Notes: generated by a model not told the origin, from the sequence alone. Positions 13,101 through 23,120 are shown, counted from the stretch's first letter. The stretch is DNA of 64,000 bases from Zygnema cylindricum (GCA_037447655.1 JBBHKE010002967.1:51016-115015); one strand, 5' to 3'. Numbers and translations: made by a program.

Positions 13101-16100
13101 ATCTCCTCAGATCGATGGTCTAGAGTTTTTCCAATAAGCATGCCATTTAACCACCAATCTATGCGATTGATTAATCATAGAACATTCATTTCAACTCCAT
13201 CATGGTCTTTCATAATTTAAAATATTTTACGGTGCGAGCTGCATAATATTTTGAAGGTGTGAAATTTCGGTTCCTCTACCAACAAAACCTACTGAGAGAT
13301 TGCATGGCCCACTCTCAAATCTGATTGTGAGCATTATTATGCAACCATAACTCTTGCTTGCCACAACGTCAATTGCATATGAACTTTAATACATTCTACT
13401 TTTCTTATCATTACATTATTAAGAATTTTACTATATTGCAGGGATATCCATCACTAACCTTGCGGCCAAATCCGCCTCCTGTGCCACCTCATCCTCTCCC
13501 TCTCCGTCATCTCCGGCCCAGTGCATCCAATTTGGTATGAAATGTGACACAGGCAAAAACTCAGTCTCTGCCCCGGTGGAGTCCTCATCAGTCTGAAAAC
13601 GGAAAGTGTTTAGGCTAGAGCTTAAAATCCCCGACCGCTGGTTGCCAGCCTCTGGCACCCCTTTCTGTTTGTCAAGTCCCTTCTGGAATCCAATCTGCAG
13701 ACCACCACCAACTCTTCTAGAATCACCTGTATAGCTGTACAATTTTCCTCTCCCTCTAATTCCCATACATGAACTGTGAAGCGACTCACTATTAGACTCT
13801 GAATAACAAGACTCTGAAGGCTGAAGCACACTGTTTCTCAGCTGAGATGGCATAGGACAACTATTTGTCACGTCCTTATCCCGTTCATCACTACTACACC
13901 GAGAATCACAATCTACTGGCTGACAGCACACTGCAAAAAGGCGAAGCAGCAACCTGACATCCTGAGGATGCAAGTCAACACTCAGAGGGTTCAAAGACAA
14001 ATCCATTGAAACATTTGACATTTGAACGCCTCTTCCCTCGCGCCAAGGCATGTTAACTAGCAAGCTGCCACTCGTTGCACCTTCGGTTCCACGGACAAGA
14101 AACCGTCTGTCTTCGTGGACACTGCTTTGCAACAGATCATCTTTAAGTCGCTTCCCTGCGGAATGTTGTTCTTTCAAGATCTTGAAGTCTCTATGCATAA
14201 AATCCTTGGCAAATTTATTCCGGCCATGTTGCCCCTTTTCCCGTAAATTGTTTGCAGCAGTACCTATTCCCTTATTCATAACAACATAGTCAGCCTGGTG
14301 AGACTCTGCCAGGTCCATAAATTGGTGAGAACTTCTGGAGGTAGTATTTGCACCATCAACTAGCTCCAAGACCATTCCTGTAAAAGAAACACACTTAGAT
14401 ACTAAATATTCTCTTCTTAAACCATCCGAATTTGAAACAGAACAGCTTTCATAACCCCTCTGTAAGCCTTCATCTGTCCTTCCGTCTGCTTTGTTGCCAT
14501 AGTCCAAAGAGCTTACCCGCATGACAAGCATGCAGGTTTGTCTCCCCTCACAGGGGCCTAAATTGCCATCTTTTGTTGGTTGTGAAGGAAACAGCGGTAA
14601 TGTAACTTCCAGGCGCACCACTAAGCCAACAACCTTAACTTTGAGACCCAGTAGAATCTTTTCAACAAGCCGTGCAATACCTCTCACACCATCTTCCACT
14701 CCCAAATACGCCGCAGTCGTTCCTCCACCTCGGTCACTTGCACTGTCGTACGAGGACTCTGGAAACGCCTCGTTGTTTCTGCTCGGGCCATGTCCATCCT
14801 CCTCCATATCCCCAAAACTACCATCACATTCCATGCTACCATCACTGGAGTCTCGTGTCTGGCCGGGGGAACGTGGTGTCCACTCTGGTTTCTGCTGGGG
14901 TTTCAGGACAATTTCCACGTCATGCAGTTCCACAACACATGACTGTGAAGTCAAACTTTTCCATGGGACTGTGGCACGGACTGTCCCCACATAGCCAGAC
15001 GTCACCGCAATACCCGGGCATTTTAGCTGCACCATAACAACATCAACAAAAGTACACCGTGTTTAAATATTAGCATCAATGAGGCCATGTCGGTGCCCCT
15101 AAGTTTTACCCCTCAAACCCAGAATGGTATAAATGACTCTAATTGTTGACTTCTTAACACTATGGTCCAAAACCGGCCACGTCATTCAGAACTGAATTAG
15201 AAGTAGTAGCATTAACATAAACCCCACGCTAATAATTCACATTCTCAGCCCAAAAAAGGATGACAATGAATTTGAAAACAAATTTCCACGTTGCCAATTA
15301 CAGCTGTCCTATTCTATACAAAAATGAGCATTTTTCAAATAAAGACTTTGTTACCACCCATGGTGGCATCCCCTCGACTGTAGGTTTTATACTTTACAGC
15401 TAAAGGAAGATAAAGGGGTTAAAATCACTCTAGTTTTACTGATCACCGTTAAATTATAATCAAAATAAATGGCTGAGTCAAATTGCAAATAGAGCATTCA
15501 AATATGCAATTTGTCCTGGCATCCCCTCCACTGTAAGTGGTTCATGCTTTACATATAAAAAAAGTTAGAGTAGTTGAATATAATTCTAGTTTTATTATAC
15601 ACTGTCAAATCAAAATAAACAGCTGAACCAATTGCATTATACCATCCATTGCACATGAAAAAACAGAAAATAGTGGAAACAAATTATAATACAGTACAAA
15701 TGTAGACGAAAGAAGACAAAAAAAGATGGCTACACAATACAAAATATAGCAGTTATAACACACAATAGTTCCTTGATAGAGCATTTTTCAAATATGCACC
15801 TTTTTACCACCCATGAGGGCATCCCCTCACCTAGAAATGTTTTATACTTTACACATTAAGGTATAAAGGTCATAAACGGTTCTAATTTTATTGATTACCG
15901 TCAATTGATAATCAAAATAAGGAGAGAGGTCAATTGCATAATACCCTCCATTGTACATGAAAAGACATACAATACTGGAAAACATCATGAACAAATTTAG
16001 TTGGAATTGGATGAAAGAGGATAGAAGATGGAAGAAGATGAAGTTGACGAAAAAACTACAGCAGAACAAGTGTGATAACCACGACTACGACCCTAACATA

Positions 16101-17191
16101 TTGCTGATCACTCTAGATATATATTATCCTGACCAAATGACGGACTGAAAGTGAGACAATATGATGGTTTAAACACAAAAGAAACCAAAATAACAACGAA
16201 GAAATCAGAGCACAAGAAAAAATGATAAATGACCTCCACTGCTGTTAGCCAACACTTGAACTTTCTTGTCGTAACCTTGGGTTTACTCGACCACGCTGCC
16301 CTCCTCTATTATAACTAATAACGCTAATTCGGTCGCGGCTTTTCTTGGCCGAAATTCAAAGACTAGTGTTAGCAACACTATTTGAAGGAGTGGACTAAAA
16401 TCCGCCACGTCTCCCTACACTATATTAGTGTTACACCTTCTAACTTCGCATTTACATTGAGAATTCCTTTACTCTAAAAGCGATGGGCAGTGTACACCGC
16501 CAACCAGTCTTAAACATGGTACGTAGTGCATGTCTCAAACAGGTTTTGCATTAGGAAGTCTATTTCTGCCAATCACTGGGAACCTTCAATCAAATCTATA
16601 CGCATGAACATTCTTGACAGTCTATAAAACAAATTTGGTCCATCGGCCTCACTCATCAAATCCTCAATCACAAAAGGCAGCTTGGAAGTTTGAAATGATA
16701 CTCAAGGCGCTCTCATGTTTGTTTACTACCTGGCCCAAAGACCCCGAATCATGAATTTCTCGCATTGATTTAGATTCTTTTCCATTCGAAGCTTAAATTT
16801 TCTAGTGTGAGCTAGTTTGGAGTAGCCCGTTGTGCCATTAGGAAGTCAATTAACAGTCTTGAAGAAAAATATACATATTGACAGGCAAGCGATCACAAAC
16901 GACAAAGGGCAGATAAAGCTACAGCGTCTGTCGTAAACCTTGTTTTCTCCCTCTAGTGTTATAAACATAAACTGAAGGAGCATTCAAGACATGCTTGCAG
17001 AGCACAGGAACGAGTAAAAGAACCTGTTCGTTAAGGTAGTCGGTGTTGAGATATAACTTTTTAAGCTCCACTGTGCCTGCCCCAAGCTGTACATCCAATT
17101 GCTGAAGATCGATTTCGTTTCGAAGAACACGACCTAAAAGTCGCTTCAAAACAAATTTGTAAACTCGCTTTAACGCCCATTGTGAAAACAT
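720..17191 (-). CDS. ATG2: Autophagy-related protein 2 (ATG2), 12 exons, 3' end outside window
   Basis: ATG2 is a rod-shaped bridge-like lipid transfer protein that acts with ATG9 and ATG18/WIPI at the ER-phagophore contact during autophagosome growth. The assignment rests on an N-terminal chorein segment ([20 protein letters not shown], exon 1), the plant ATG2 stretch DEFFDCLD...[12 protein letters not shown] (exon 3), a central block, and the alanine-rich C-terminal ATG2 domain (exon 12). Coding exons: 17191-17024, 15026-13459, 12393-12245, 11630-11110, 10536-8013, 7746-7523, 6905-5434, 5155-4939, 3946-3833, 3101-2994, 2354-2222, 1116-720. All junctions are GT-AG and all phases agree, giving about 2,531 codons. 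Known plant ATG2 proteins are nearer 1,900 residues; the excess is mostly Ser/Gly/Glu-rich spacer in exons 2, 5 and 7. In-frame TGA lies three codons before the ATG. The final exon, expected to hold the conserved terminal LDPEH-type motif, was not found before position 1. Confidence 0.9.
2222..2354 (-). CDS. ATG2: ATG2 exon 11
   Basis: Residues 2356-2399: [20 protein letters not shown] then [20 protein letters not shown] and GMRKG. 'PVE.YR.D..L.KG...G' is the conserved ATG2 amphipathic region. The acceptor GGTCAG|CTC sits only about 40 nt downstream, in the sense of transcription, of the CCCCCT/CCCTCT repeat tract. Confidence 0.9.
2398..2741 (+). repeat. GGGGAG / GGGAGA hexanucleotide tract in ATG2 intron 10
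   Basis: About 345 bp of nearly pure hexanucleotide repeat. The lower-coordinate half is GAGGGG units; it then changes to GAGAGG units, with one interruption near 2690-2702. On the coding strand it is an all-pyrimidine tract ending about 43 nt before the exon 11 acceptor. Runs of five G on the plus strand could form quadruplexes or, as a mirror-like purine tract, triplex DNA. Long Arg-Gly, Ser-Pro and Leu-Pro frames across it are artefacts. Confidence 0.95.
2994..3101 (-). CDS. ATG2: ATG2 exon 10
   Basis: Residues 2320-2355: [20 protein letters not shown] then [16 protein letters not shown], matching 'EL.LK.V.A.GV.GW.SV...[10 protein letters not shown]' of plant ATG2. Acceptor GGGCAG|GAA and donor CGGCAG|GTCGG. 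The downstream intron holds the large hexanucleotide tract. Confidence 0.9.
3525..3770. mobile_element. MITE, TACACC-type TIR, in ATG2 intron 9
   Basis: The left end reads TACACCATGAATCGCTATTA and the right end is its approximate inverse (TGCGATTCACAGTGTA). Length about 246 bp with no coding capacity. The same terminal pattern recurs at 18000-18504, 53196-53415 and 53923-54141, so it is a dispersed family. It lies about 60 nt downstream of the exon 9 donor. Confidence 0.6.
3833..3946 (-). CDS. ATG2: ATG2 exon 9
   Basis: Residues 2282-2319: [20 protein letters not shown] and [18 protein letters not shown]. The pattern 'VDY.P.RVDL.ALR.G.YA.L.NLV.WK' is diagnostic of the ATG2 C-terminal domain. 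Acceptor TCCCAG|ATT and donor TGGAAG|GTGGGC, phase 0 on both sides. Confidence 0.9.
4939..5155 (-). CDS. ATG2: ATG2 exon 8
   Basis: Residues 2209-2281. The joined sequence is [23 protein letters not shown], a strongly conserved ATG2 C-terminal-region strand pair ('LPLRLHLDQ..LDF' in homologues). A Gly/Ser/Ala spacer ends in LLPFFQ. Acceptor GACAG|G and donor TTTCAG|GTATAC. Confidence 0.88.
5434..6905 (-). CDS. ATG2: ATG2 exon 7
   Basis: Residues 1719-2209. It begins [20 protein letters not shown] and continues to [20 protein letters not shown], which matches the plant ATG2 pattern of a cysteine/threonine strand followed by 'LGQLAAQLQQL'. A long polar spacer follows, then [14 protein letters not shown] (a conserved 'WRLYGG.DW' block) and [16 protein letters not shown]. 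Donor TACAG|GTGTGT splits an Arg codon shared with exon 8. Confidence 0.85.
7523..7746 (-). CDS. ATG2: ATG2 exon 6
   Basis: Residues 1643-1718: [20 protein letters not shown], then [20 protein letters not shown]. Of two candidate acceptors, TTCAG|ATTGCAG keeps the phase with the exon 5 donor. The donor is GTGCAG|GTACAT. The neighbouring frame-compatible exons support it, although similarity recognised by eye is weak here. Confidence 0.7.
8013..10536 (-). CDS. ATG2: ATG2 exon 5: large central exon
   Basis: Residues 803-1643, one uninterrupted reading frame. It has alternating beta-strand-like segments ([57 protein letters not shown]) and low-complexity spacers rich in Gly, Ser and Glu. This is the probable central wall of the lipid-transfer groove. 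Acceptor is TTGCAG|ACG. I chose the donor TTTGCAG|GTGAAT because it alone restores frame with exon 6; the open frame itself continues about 40 nt further. Confidence 0.8.
11110..11630 (-). CDS. ATG2: ATG2 exon 4
   Basis: Residues 629-802. The acceptor TTTGCAG|TC completes a Val codon with the G left by exon 3 and gives [20 protein letters not shown], a beta-strand-like segment typical of the repeating-beta-groove wall. It then becomes acidic ([22 protein letters not shown]). The donor is ATT|GTAAGC. Phase agreement on both sides supports the boundaries. Confidence 0.8.
12177..12228 (-). repeat. G-run tract in ATG2 intron 3
   Basis: On the coding strand, starting about 15-20 nt after the exon 3 donor, there are repeated G4-5 runs separated by single A or AT. 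G triplets near 5' splice sites can act as intronic splicing enhancers, and the runs can form quadruplexes. Regulatory effect is inference. Confidence 0.6.
12245..12393 (-). CDS. ATG2: ATG2 exon 3: conserved [13 protein letters not shown] block
   Basis: Residues 579-628. After the split Ser codon it reads [16 protein letters not shown] then [20 protein letters not shown], a plant ATG2 signature. The acceptor is GTAG|TGTGG and the donor CCAG|GTGATG. The intron begins in a G-run-rich stretch within about 20 nt of the donor. Confidence 0.85.
13459..15026 (-). CDS. ATG2: ATG2 exon 2
   Basis: Residues 57-579. The acceptor GTGCAG|CTA gives LKCPGIAV...[22 protein letters not shown], the conserved second part of the chorein region (an 'IPWK...VELD.VEIVL' pattern in plant homologues). 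The rest is largely a Ser/Gly/Glu-rich spacer with short conserved islands such as [21 protein letters not shown]. The donor is GCAAG|GTTAGT, leaving two bases that join T of exon 3 as an AGT codon. Confidence 0.85.
15326..15961. repeat. Three degenerate direct repeats in ATG2 intron 1
   Basis: Units begin near 15326, 15492 and 15779. Each contains the shared order GAGCAT...CAAAT, 'GGCATCCCCTC', 'TATACTTTACA', 'CTAGTTTTA/CTAATTTTA', and 'AATCAAAATAA'. The copies are diverged, with different spacing. No coding potential. Their origin is unclear; they may be fragments of a repeat family. Confidence 0.6.
17024..17191 (-). CDS. ATG2: ATG2 exon 1: chorein N-terminus
   Basis: Residues 1-56. It encodes the start of the chorein_N lipid-entry domain, including the basic helix [20 protein letters not shown] and the [17 protein letters not shown] signature. 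The upstream reading TGA AAG AAA ATG supports this start. Plant ATG2 proteins often have a short extra N-terminal leader; none is present in this frame. The donor is CAG|GTTCTT and the phase is 0. Confidence 0.9.
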
Positions 17192-17811
17192 TTTCTTTCA
17201 AATGCTCTTTAATAAGTTTCTAAAAAACGCTCTCTATCTTCCAGAGAACATAAGTCAAAGAAAAACAAGAAGTATCCATGTAACCTGATGATACTTCACA
17301 TCTGAGATCGCTAAAAAAATTGCTAATCAGTCTATTTCGATGCTGTCATCCGAGTAAGGCAGGAAAAGTGCATCACATCTTAATATCTTATCAAACGAAA
17401 GGAACAAACCGTGGGTCAAAGGTGCGGAAACTATTGGCAAACACTATATCCTGCAGCGCCGTACTATACGATATCTTCGGGCCAAATAAGCATATAGTAC
17501 GGGGTGACGGGATAGCGATTCCAATTGTTTTCCCACGTTTGATTTGAACTATGGAGCGACAAAACTTCACCTTTACATCGCATTGTCGTTATTGTAGTTA
17601 GGCCGTGTTTCCTTGTCATTCCATCCTCTTGGATCCAGGAAAATTTAGCTTGTCGGTTGTTGGTTCTCACTATACCAAGAGAAACTCTTCGATCCAAGAG
17701 AATCGTATTCCGTCTACAGGATTCAAAATAATCGCCCGACGCCGCCTCGTAAGTCGTAGCATTGATGAGTAGTTGGATGTACTTTGTGACTCAAAAATGC
17801 AGCGTCAAATT
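17192..17811 (-). promoter_or_regulatory. ATG2 upstream region, no recognised element
   Basis: This is the 5' flank of the ATG2 start codon and should include the 5' UTR and proximal promoter. I see no convincing TATA box at a usual distance, no neighbouring divergent gene and no coding frame. The call is by position only. Confidence 0.35.
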
Positions 17812-17999
17812 GCATCATACATTCCTTTTATCTTCTTGAAGTGCCACGCTGGCGTCTCTGGGATCTACGAGAATTTTACTCTAACATGGAAAGAGCCGCG
17901 AACAGAAATTCCGAAATCCCACTCTTGGATCCAAAAAAGTAAAATAGCACGAAAAATGGCCTTACAAAATCGTATGCGTTAATGCTCATTAATATTAGC

Positions 18000-18504
18000 T
18001 ACACCGCGAATCGTAATTAGAGTAAATTACTCTAATTCGGTCGCTCGAAATTTCGACTCTATCACATCAAATAGAGTAAATGATTCTAATTTGTTCATTA
18101 TACTATTTAAGGTAAGGTTAAATTAGCGTTTTTAATTCTAATATATGTTCGTTTTAAATAGTGTTGAGTACAGACGACGTCCGTCCGTGCAAAATTGTAC
18201 TTTTATAAATAAAAAAGTACAAATAATGATTTAATACAGGCCATTATCATGTAACTGCGTTTTAACAAACCGCGTAGTGCAAACGTCATAGTGACGATAG
18301 ACTGTACGGTTTGTCAGATTCTGTACGAATACCTTATTTACAGTAGAGGATATTAACTTGCCAAATTAGAGTACACCGCATAAATTAGAGTAAATTCATT
18401 TCTGAAACAGTTATATCACATAAATTAGAGTAAATTACTCTAATTATTTTTTTCTCTTTTTTTACTCTAATTTTTTCATTACTCTAATTACGATGCGCGG
18501 TGTA
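18000..18504. mobile_element. MITE, TACACC-type TIR, inserted in duplication copy 1
   Basis: Left end TACACCGCGAATCGTAATTA, right end the inverse (TAATTACGATGCGCGGTGTA), then AT-rich interior with repeated 'AATTAGAGTAAATTACTCTAATT'-like palindromes. Copy 2 of the duplication lacks this segment at the equivalent place, which supports insertion. No coding capacity. Confidence 0.7.
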
Positions 18505-18600
18505 CAGTACTACAGTACATTACTGCACTGAACTGTAACTTAATAAGGTAACAACAACCTTGGGCACGTGGCTCATTTTGGGTCCCTTAAGGCCTTTACC

Positions 18601-18880
18601 ATAGTTCAAAAGTAGGCGTTTTATGGTAGGACTTTGGTAGGCGCAAGTTGTGTTATTGGCTTTTCATGTGATCTTCTTAGATCGCTAATTTGATCGCTAC
18701 TTTGATCATCGACCGTCCGATGACGTTTAATTTTCTATCGAACGATGTGCAACTCAACCCTGTTACTTTTTTTTTTCATTTTGCAACCAATACAATATGG
18801 GTCTTAAAGTCATATTGTATGTTTTGCGTACAATAGGCATATTGTATGGGCCTACTTTCACCTACTTTTGAAAAATGGCC
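18601..18880. mobile_element. TTAA-flanked MITE (piggyBac-like), copy 1
   Basis: TTAA at 18597-18600 and 18881-18884 flanks a 280-bp element whose ends are inverted (GGCCTTTACCATAGTTCAAA against the inverse of ACTTTTGAAAAATGGCC). The paralogous segment at 21329-21332 has a single TTAA and no insert, so target duplication is seen directly. TTAA duplication is characteristic of the piggyBac superfamily. A related member lies at 50915-51202. Confidence 0.8.
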
Positions 18881-19908
18881 TTAACTGAATAAATGGGCGA
18901 AAGTATCGACGGAGGTTAATCTGTTATATCAGGAGAAATGTATCAGCACAAATATTTGATGTATACGACAAACAACTTTGAACAAAAATTGACGTACTTT
19001 AGAAAAGCACACAGTTGCACATGTAGATTATTAACTTAGGGCACACTCCCATGTAACCGAGACTTAGTATTCACTTTGTTTTTTAGCGAAGATTTTACGT
19101 TCTACTTTCAAAGCGTTCCGTTGTAACGGAATGAAATCGTTACTTTAAATTGTGACGGATGTAGACGACTACAAAACTTGCGACAATTGATGACGTTTAC
19201 AAAATAGCGACGGTTGTAGGCGTCAGTTTTTTGTGACATTGTAGATGTTTACGGTTTGTGACATGTCGTCGCGCTCACTTATGATAGCCTCGCCGTCACT
19301 AATTCCAAAAATTTCAGCCATGGTTTTTCGATTTTGTTTTTTCTTCCTTACTCACTCTACTTGGCATCAAAATACGCCCAAATACTTTCAAAAGTATTCT
19401 TTTTCATAGATATTTCATTTGATAACATTATTGTCGTTTTTCATTGCAAGAATTGTGAGATAGATGCGATAATGGGAGAGGGAGAGAGAAAGAGACGTCT
19501 CCACGGACTTTGCTTCTAACGAAATGGAGTCTGTTAGTCAAGACCCCTCCACGGCCCCTGTACGGAAAAAAAGTACGCACAAGTTCGAAACGTGCAGTGG
19601 GTTTTTTTTTCAACTCCGCACAAAAAAGTTGTCAAAAACCTCTAACGTGTGCGACAACGTTTGCCTACTCGTTTACATCTTTAAACTTCAGTTAAAAATC
19701 ACCTTGCGAGGTGATTTCGGAAAAAGTTTGAAGATGAGCTCGAGGGACGCGAAAGTGGGTCGAAACGCATTAGACGACAAACTGAAGCACATTGAAAGTT
19801 TCAAAGTGACAGAAATTATATTGTGTTAATTTCATTTTTTTGGTACGGATGCGGATTTTATCGTCAAAGCTAAGTTTTGGAGGAAAACGACAAAAAAAAT
19901 CCCTTACT

Positions 19909-20424
19909 TTATCACATGAGAAAGTGCCCTTAAGTAGTAACGTTTTGACAATTGACGAGTGCAAAAAAGGTATTGTCCGTTCGAGCCACTTATAATATCA
20001 CAGATGTAGGTTAACGGGAAAAAAAATAGAAGATTAAAGAGAATTGCCCTTGAAAACTTTGAGAACTTTCTCAGACATTAAAAACAATACAAAGATGTTA
20101 ATTGTTGAAAAAGGTATTTTGTCTTCTATCTCTTTGTCAGTCTATAGTAATACTAAGGTCATTATACTTTTCGTAGTAAGAAGACAGACAACCATGGCTA
20201 CCTTAGGCAGACAAGGAGACAGGCTACGGGAGTAGGAGGCACATCCCTTTGCAAAGGATAATAGGATTTGATCCTAGGTCCTACAGATTGACCGTAATAT
20301 AGCATAGGCGTCCTTCGTATCCATTACGTCTTGGTGAAGCGTTGCATACATGGGGTGTGACTTGCATTCGAAAATATGCTGTCGGACACATTCCATTTAA
20401 CGGATTACGGAATGACATTGTTGA
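19909..20424. other. Non-coding, nothing assigned
   Basis: AT-rich sequence between duplication copy 1 and the SINE-like unit. Around 20190-20290 there are weak resemblances to the SINE-like body (CCATGGCTACCTTAG and a 'TTTGATCCTAGG' stretch), possibly a decayed second copy on the minus strand. No open frame matches a known family. Confidence 0.4.
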
Positions 20425-20700
20425 AATTCATAGATTTCTATAGTATTTTCTAGGTTTAAATATGTTAGGAAAAAGAAAAAGGACAGGCAGCCTGCCTCCA
20501 CCTCCTTTCTCTAGCCCCCATACTTGTTGTAGTCACTGAAGGATAGAGAAGGTGGTTGATCCATGGCTGCCTTAGTTCAACAGGCAGTTATTTTTAGTTT
20601 ACTAAAAATAGTCCCGACGGACCCGGGATTTGAACCCGGAACCTGCGGTTCGTCAAAGTTGGCCGATAGCGGTTTCCGTACGTCCACGGAGGACATACTC
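20425..20700 (-). mobile_element. Solitary tRNA-derived SINE-like unit
   Basis: On the minus strand it starts with a tRNA-like head (about 20693-20611) with a Pol III B-box match GGTTCAAATCC and a T-arm-like CCGGGTTCAAATCCCGG. A body with CCATGGATCAACC, CAGTGACTACAACAAGTATG and AGGCAGGCTGCCTG follows, then a tail with AAACCTAGAAAATACT. The same head-body-tail order makes up the right-hand part of every copia-type LTR in this window. Here it stands alone, with no other LTR sequence recognised. It is not a functional tRNA: the acceptor stem does not pair properly. Confidence 0.65.
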
Positions 20701-21071
20701 ACGCATTCTCCCAAGTGACGACACGTGTCCCAAGTGTGAATGAACCGTGAACTCCCAACTTCACTGTCACACTAATTTCGGTAAGTACTGAACCGAACTC
20801 GACCAAAAATAGCTTAAGTCCTGAACAGCTCTCTCTCACAGCTGAAACATAAAGATTACTAAAGCTTTCTAAAAACAACAAGTTACGCTTGTAGTTTGAA
20901 TGTAAACCACATTTTCCGTTTCGTTGTTTGATTTTTGTACGAAAAAGGTACTTTTGAACTCTAATAACGTCGCACTTTGTTGGTTTTATTAGAGTCATTT
21001 TACCTTAATTTGGTGTGTTAACTCTAATATCGTCGCTTTCAAGTGAGGAGGTTCGAAAATGAACACGTAAT

Positions 21072-22346
21072 ACAACATACATTCCTTTTTTCTTCTTGAA
21101 GTGCCACGTTGGCATCTCCGAGATCGACGATAAATTTTCTCTAACATGGAAAGAGCGGCGAACAAAAATTCCAAAATCTACTCTTGGATCCAAAAAAATA
21201 AAATAGCACAAAAAATGGCCTTAATAAATTGTATGTGTTAAAGAACATTAATACTAGTCAGAGTCTGTACTGAACTGTAATTTAATTAGGTAACACCAAT
21301 CTTGGGCACGTGGCTCATATTGGGTCTCTTAACTGAATAAATGGGCGAAAATATCGACGGTGGTTAATCTGCTATATCAACAGCTTTGAACAAAAATTAA
21401 CGTACTTTAGAAAAGCACACAATCGTACATGTAAATTATTAACTTAAAGTACTTTTCCATGTAACGGAAACAAAGTATTCACTTTGTTTTTATCGAAGAT
21501 TTTACGTACTACTTTCAAAGCGTTTCACTGTAACGCAATGAATTTGTTCATTTAAATTGTGACGGATGTAGACGTGGATGTAAGTTGTGACGGTTGTAGA
21601 CGACTAAAAAACTTGCGACAATTGATGACGTTTACAAAATAGCGACGGTTGCAGGCGTCAATTTCTTATGACATTGTAGATGTTTAGGGTTTGTGACGTG
21701 TTGACGTCACACTCACTTATGATAGTGTCGACGTCACTAATTCCAAAAATTCCAGCCATGGTTTTCCAATTTTGTTTTTTCTTCTTTCTTCACTCTACTT
21801 GCAATCAAAATGCGCCTAAATACATTCAAAAGTAATATTTTTCAAATATATTTTAATTGATAACATTGTTTTCGCTTTTAATTGCAATAATTGTGAGATA
21901 GATGCGATAATGGGAGAGAGAGAAAGAGAGAAAGAGGCGCCTCCACGGACTTTTCTTTCGACGAAACGTCGTTCGTTGGTCGAGACCCCTCCTCGGCCCT
22001 TGTACGGGAAAAAGTACGCACAAGCTCGAAACGTGCAGTGGGTTATTTTTTAAGTACGCGCAAAAAAGTTTAAAAAACCTCTAACGTGTGCGACAACGTT
22101 TGCCCATTCATTCGCATCCTTAAACTTCAATTAAAATCACCTTATGAGGTGATTTCGGTAAAAGTTTAAAGATGAGTTGGAGGGACGCCAAAGTGGGTCG
22201 AAACACACTAGTCGACATATTGAAGTACATTTAAAGTTTCAAAGTGACCCAAACTGTACTGTGTTTATTTCATGTTTTTGGTACAGCATTGGATTTCATC
22301 ATCGAGAGCTCAATGTTGGAGGAAAACGGCAAAATAAATCCTCATA
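21072..22346. repeat. Segmental duplication copy 2 (without the MITEs)
   Basis: Same orientation and order as copy 1 at 17812-19908, with many point differences and small indels. It lacks the two MITEs present in copy 1 and so serves as an empty-site reference. It ends where an LTR-like segment starts at 22352. Nature of the duplicated unit unknown; it could be a non-autonomous mobile element. Confidence 0.75.
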
Positions 22347-22351
22347 GGGCA

Positions 22352-23120
22352 TGAAAGGGTTAGGTGTGCCGATTTTGGATACTATTCCCCAATTTTGTTT
22401 TCCCTTAGAAATACCACCACTTTGGCACGCAAAGACTCTGACCGATTACAACCCTGTGTAGCCTATACTCCCCTTAACCTGCAGCAAAAAGAATAACTCA
22501 AAATGGTCAGTTGAATGAGTTGATATTAAATGGCAAACTTGCTGATTTATACAGATGCTCATTGGGAGAGACGCGACTACCTATCAAAATATTCTAAGTC
22601 CTAAAACCCCTCCCTTAGCCCCCTAGTATTGAGGTACGAACCAATCATATGAGTGTATCGTACAACAAAGTACAGGTGCGGGAGTACTTCCTGTACGGTC
22701 CTTGTACGCCATCGCCATAATGTGACAGTTGTCACATCCAGACTTGTCATCTCGCGTTCCGAAGATCCCGCAATCCTCCGAGATATTGCCACGTGTCATC
22801 CCGAGTAGAGGCACCCGAAAACGCTAAGGCGGCCATTTCAGAATCTCGGCTCACACCACGGCCGTCGATTCAAATCGGTTTTTTATCCGGACGGTCGAAA
22901 TACATGTTCGCAACATTTATTTTGTGCGGTACTATAATACAAAACAGGTTCTATATTCTACCACACATTTCATTAGTTAAATGAAATGTCCTACGCAAAA
23001 TCAAACGCAAAGAGAAATACCTATTTGACTGAGAGAAATACCTATTTGATTCGATCTTTACTGTAAGATATGTAGCTTCAAATGAAAGAGGTCTTTCAAC
23101 CTGCCAAATATAACCACGGT
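22352..23120 (-). repeat. Degenerate LTR-like segment (LTR0)
   Basis: Begins TGAAAGGG after GGGCA and parallels the copia-type LTRs of this window: 'AAGACTCTGACC', 'GGGAGAGACGCGACTACCTA', 'CTAAGTCCTAAAA', a GTAC cluster with CCAAT (22633-22705), 'ATATTGCCACGTGTCATCC', 'CGGCCGTC', 'TGTGCGGTAC'. The right-hand SINE-like part of the LTR was not found. Possibly the 3' LTR side of element D. Confidence 0.55.

Larger units (their letters stand above)
17812..19908. repeat. Segmental duplication copy 1
   Basis: Sequence blocks here recur in the same order at 21072-22346: a block starting CATACATTCCTTTT with GAAGTGCCACG and TCTTGGATCCAAAAAA, a block with GGGCACGTGGCTCAT, then about 1 kb containing GTGACGGATGTAGACG and GTACGCACAAG. 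Copy 1 is longer because it contains two MITE insertions (18000-18504 and 18601-18880). Non-coding; the short open frames do not match any protein I recognise. Confidence 0.75.

Noticed and set aside
15326-15961. CRISPR-like or satellite array
   Set aside because: Only three diverged copies with unequal spacing within a eukaryotic intron.
16919-17023. Continuation of ATG2 exon 1 to the stop at 16919
   Set aside because: After NTDYLNEQ the frame loses similarity and a CAG|GT donor lies exactly there; splicing to 15026 restores the conserved sequence in phase.
16919-17191. Identification as VPS13 rather than ATG2
   Set aside because: The chorein start alone would fit both, but the C-terminal ATG2 domain and absence of VPS13 repeats, VAB and DH-like regions decide for ATG2.
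20611-20693. A tRNA gene on the minus strand
   Set aside because: The B-box and T-arm are good, but the 5' and 3' acceptor strands do not pair and no clear anticodon arm forms; it is continuous with a SINE-like body.
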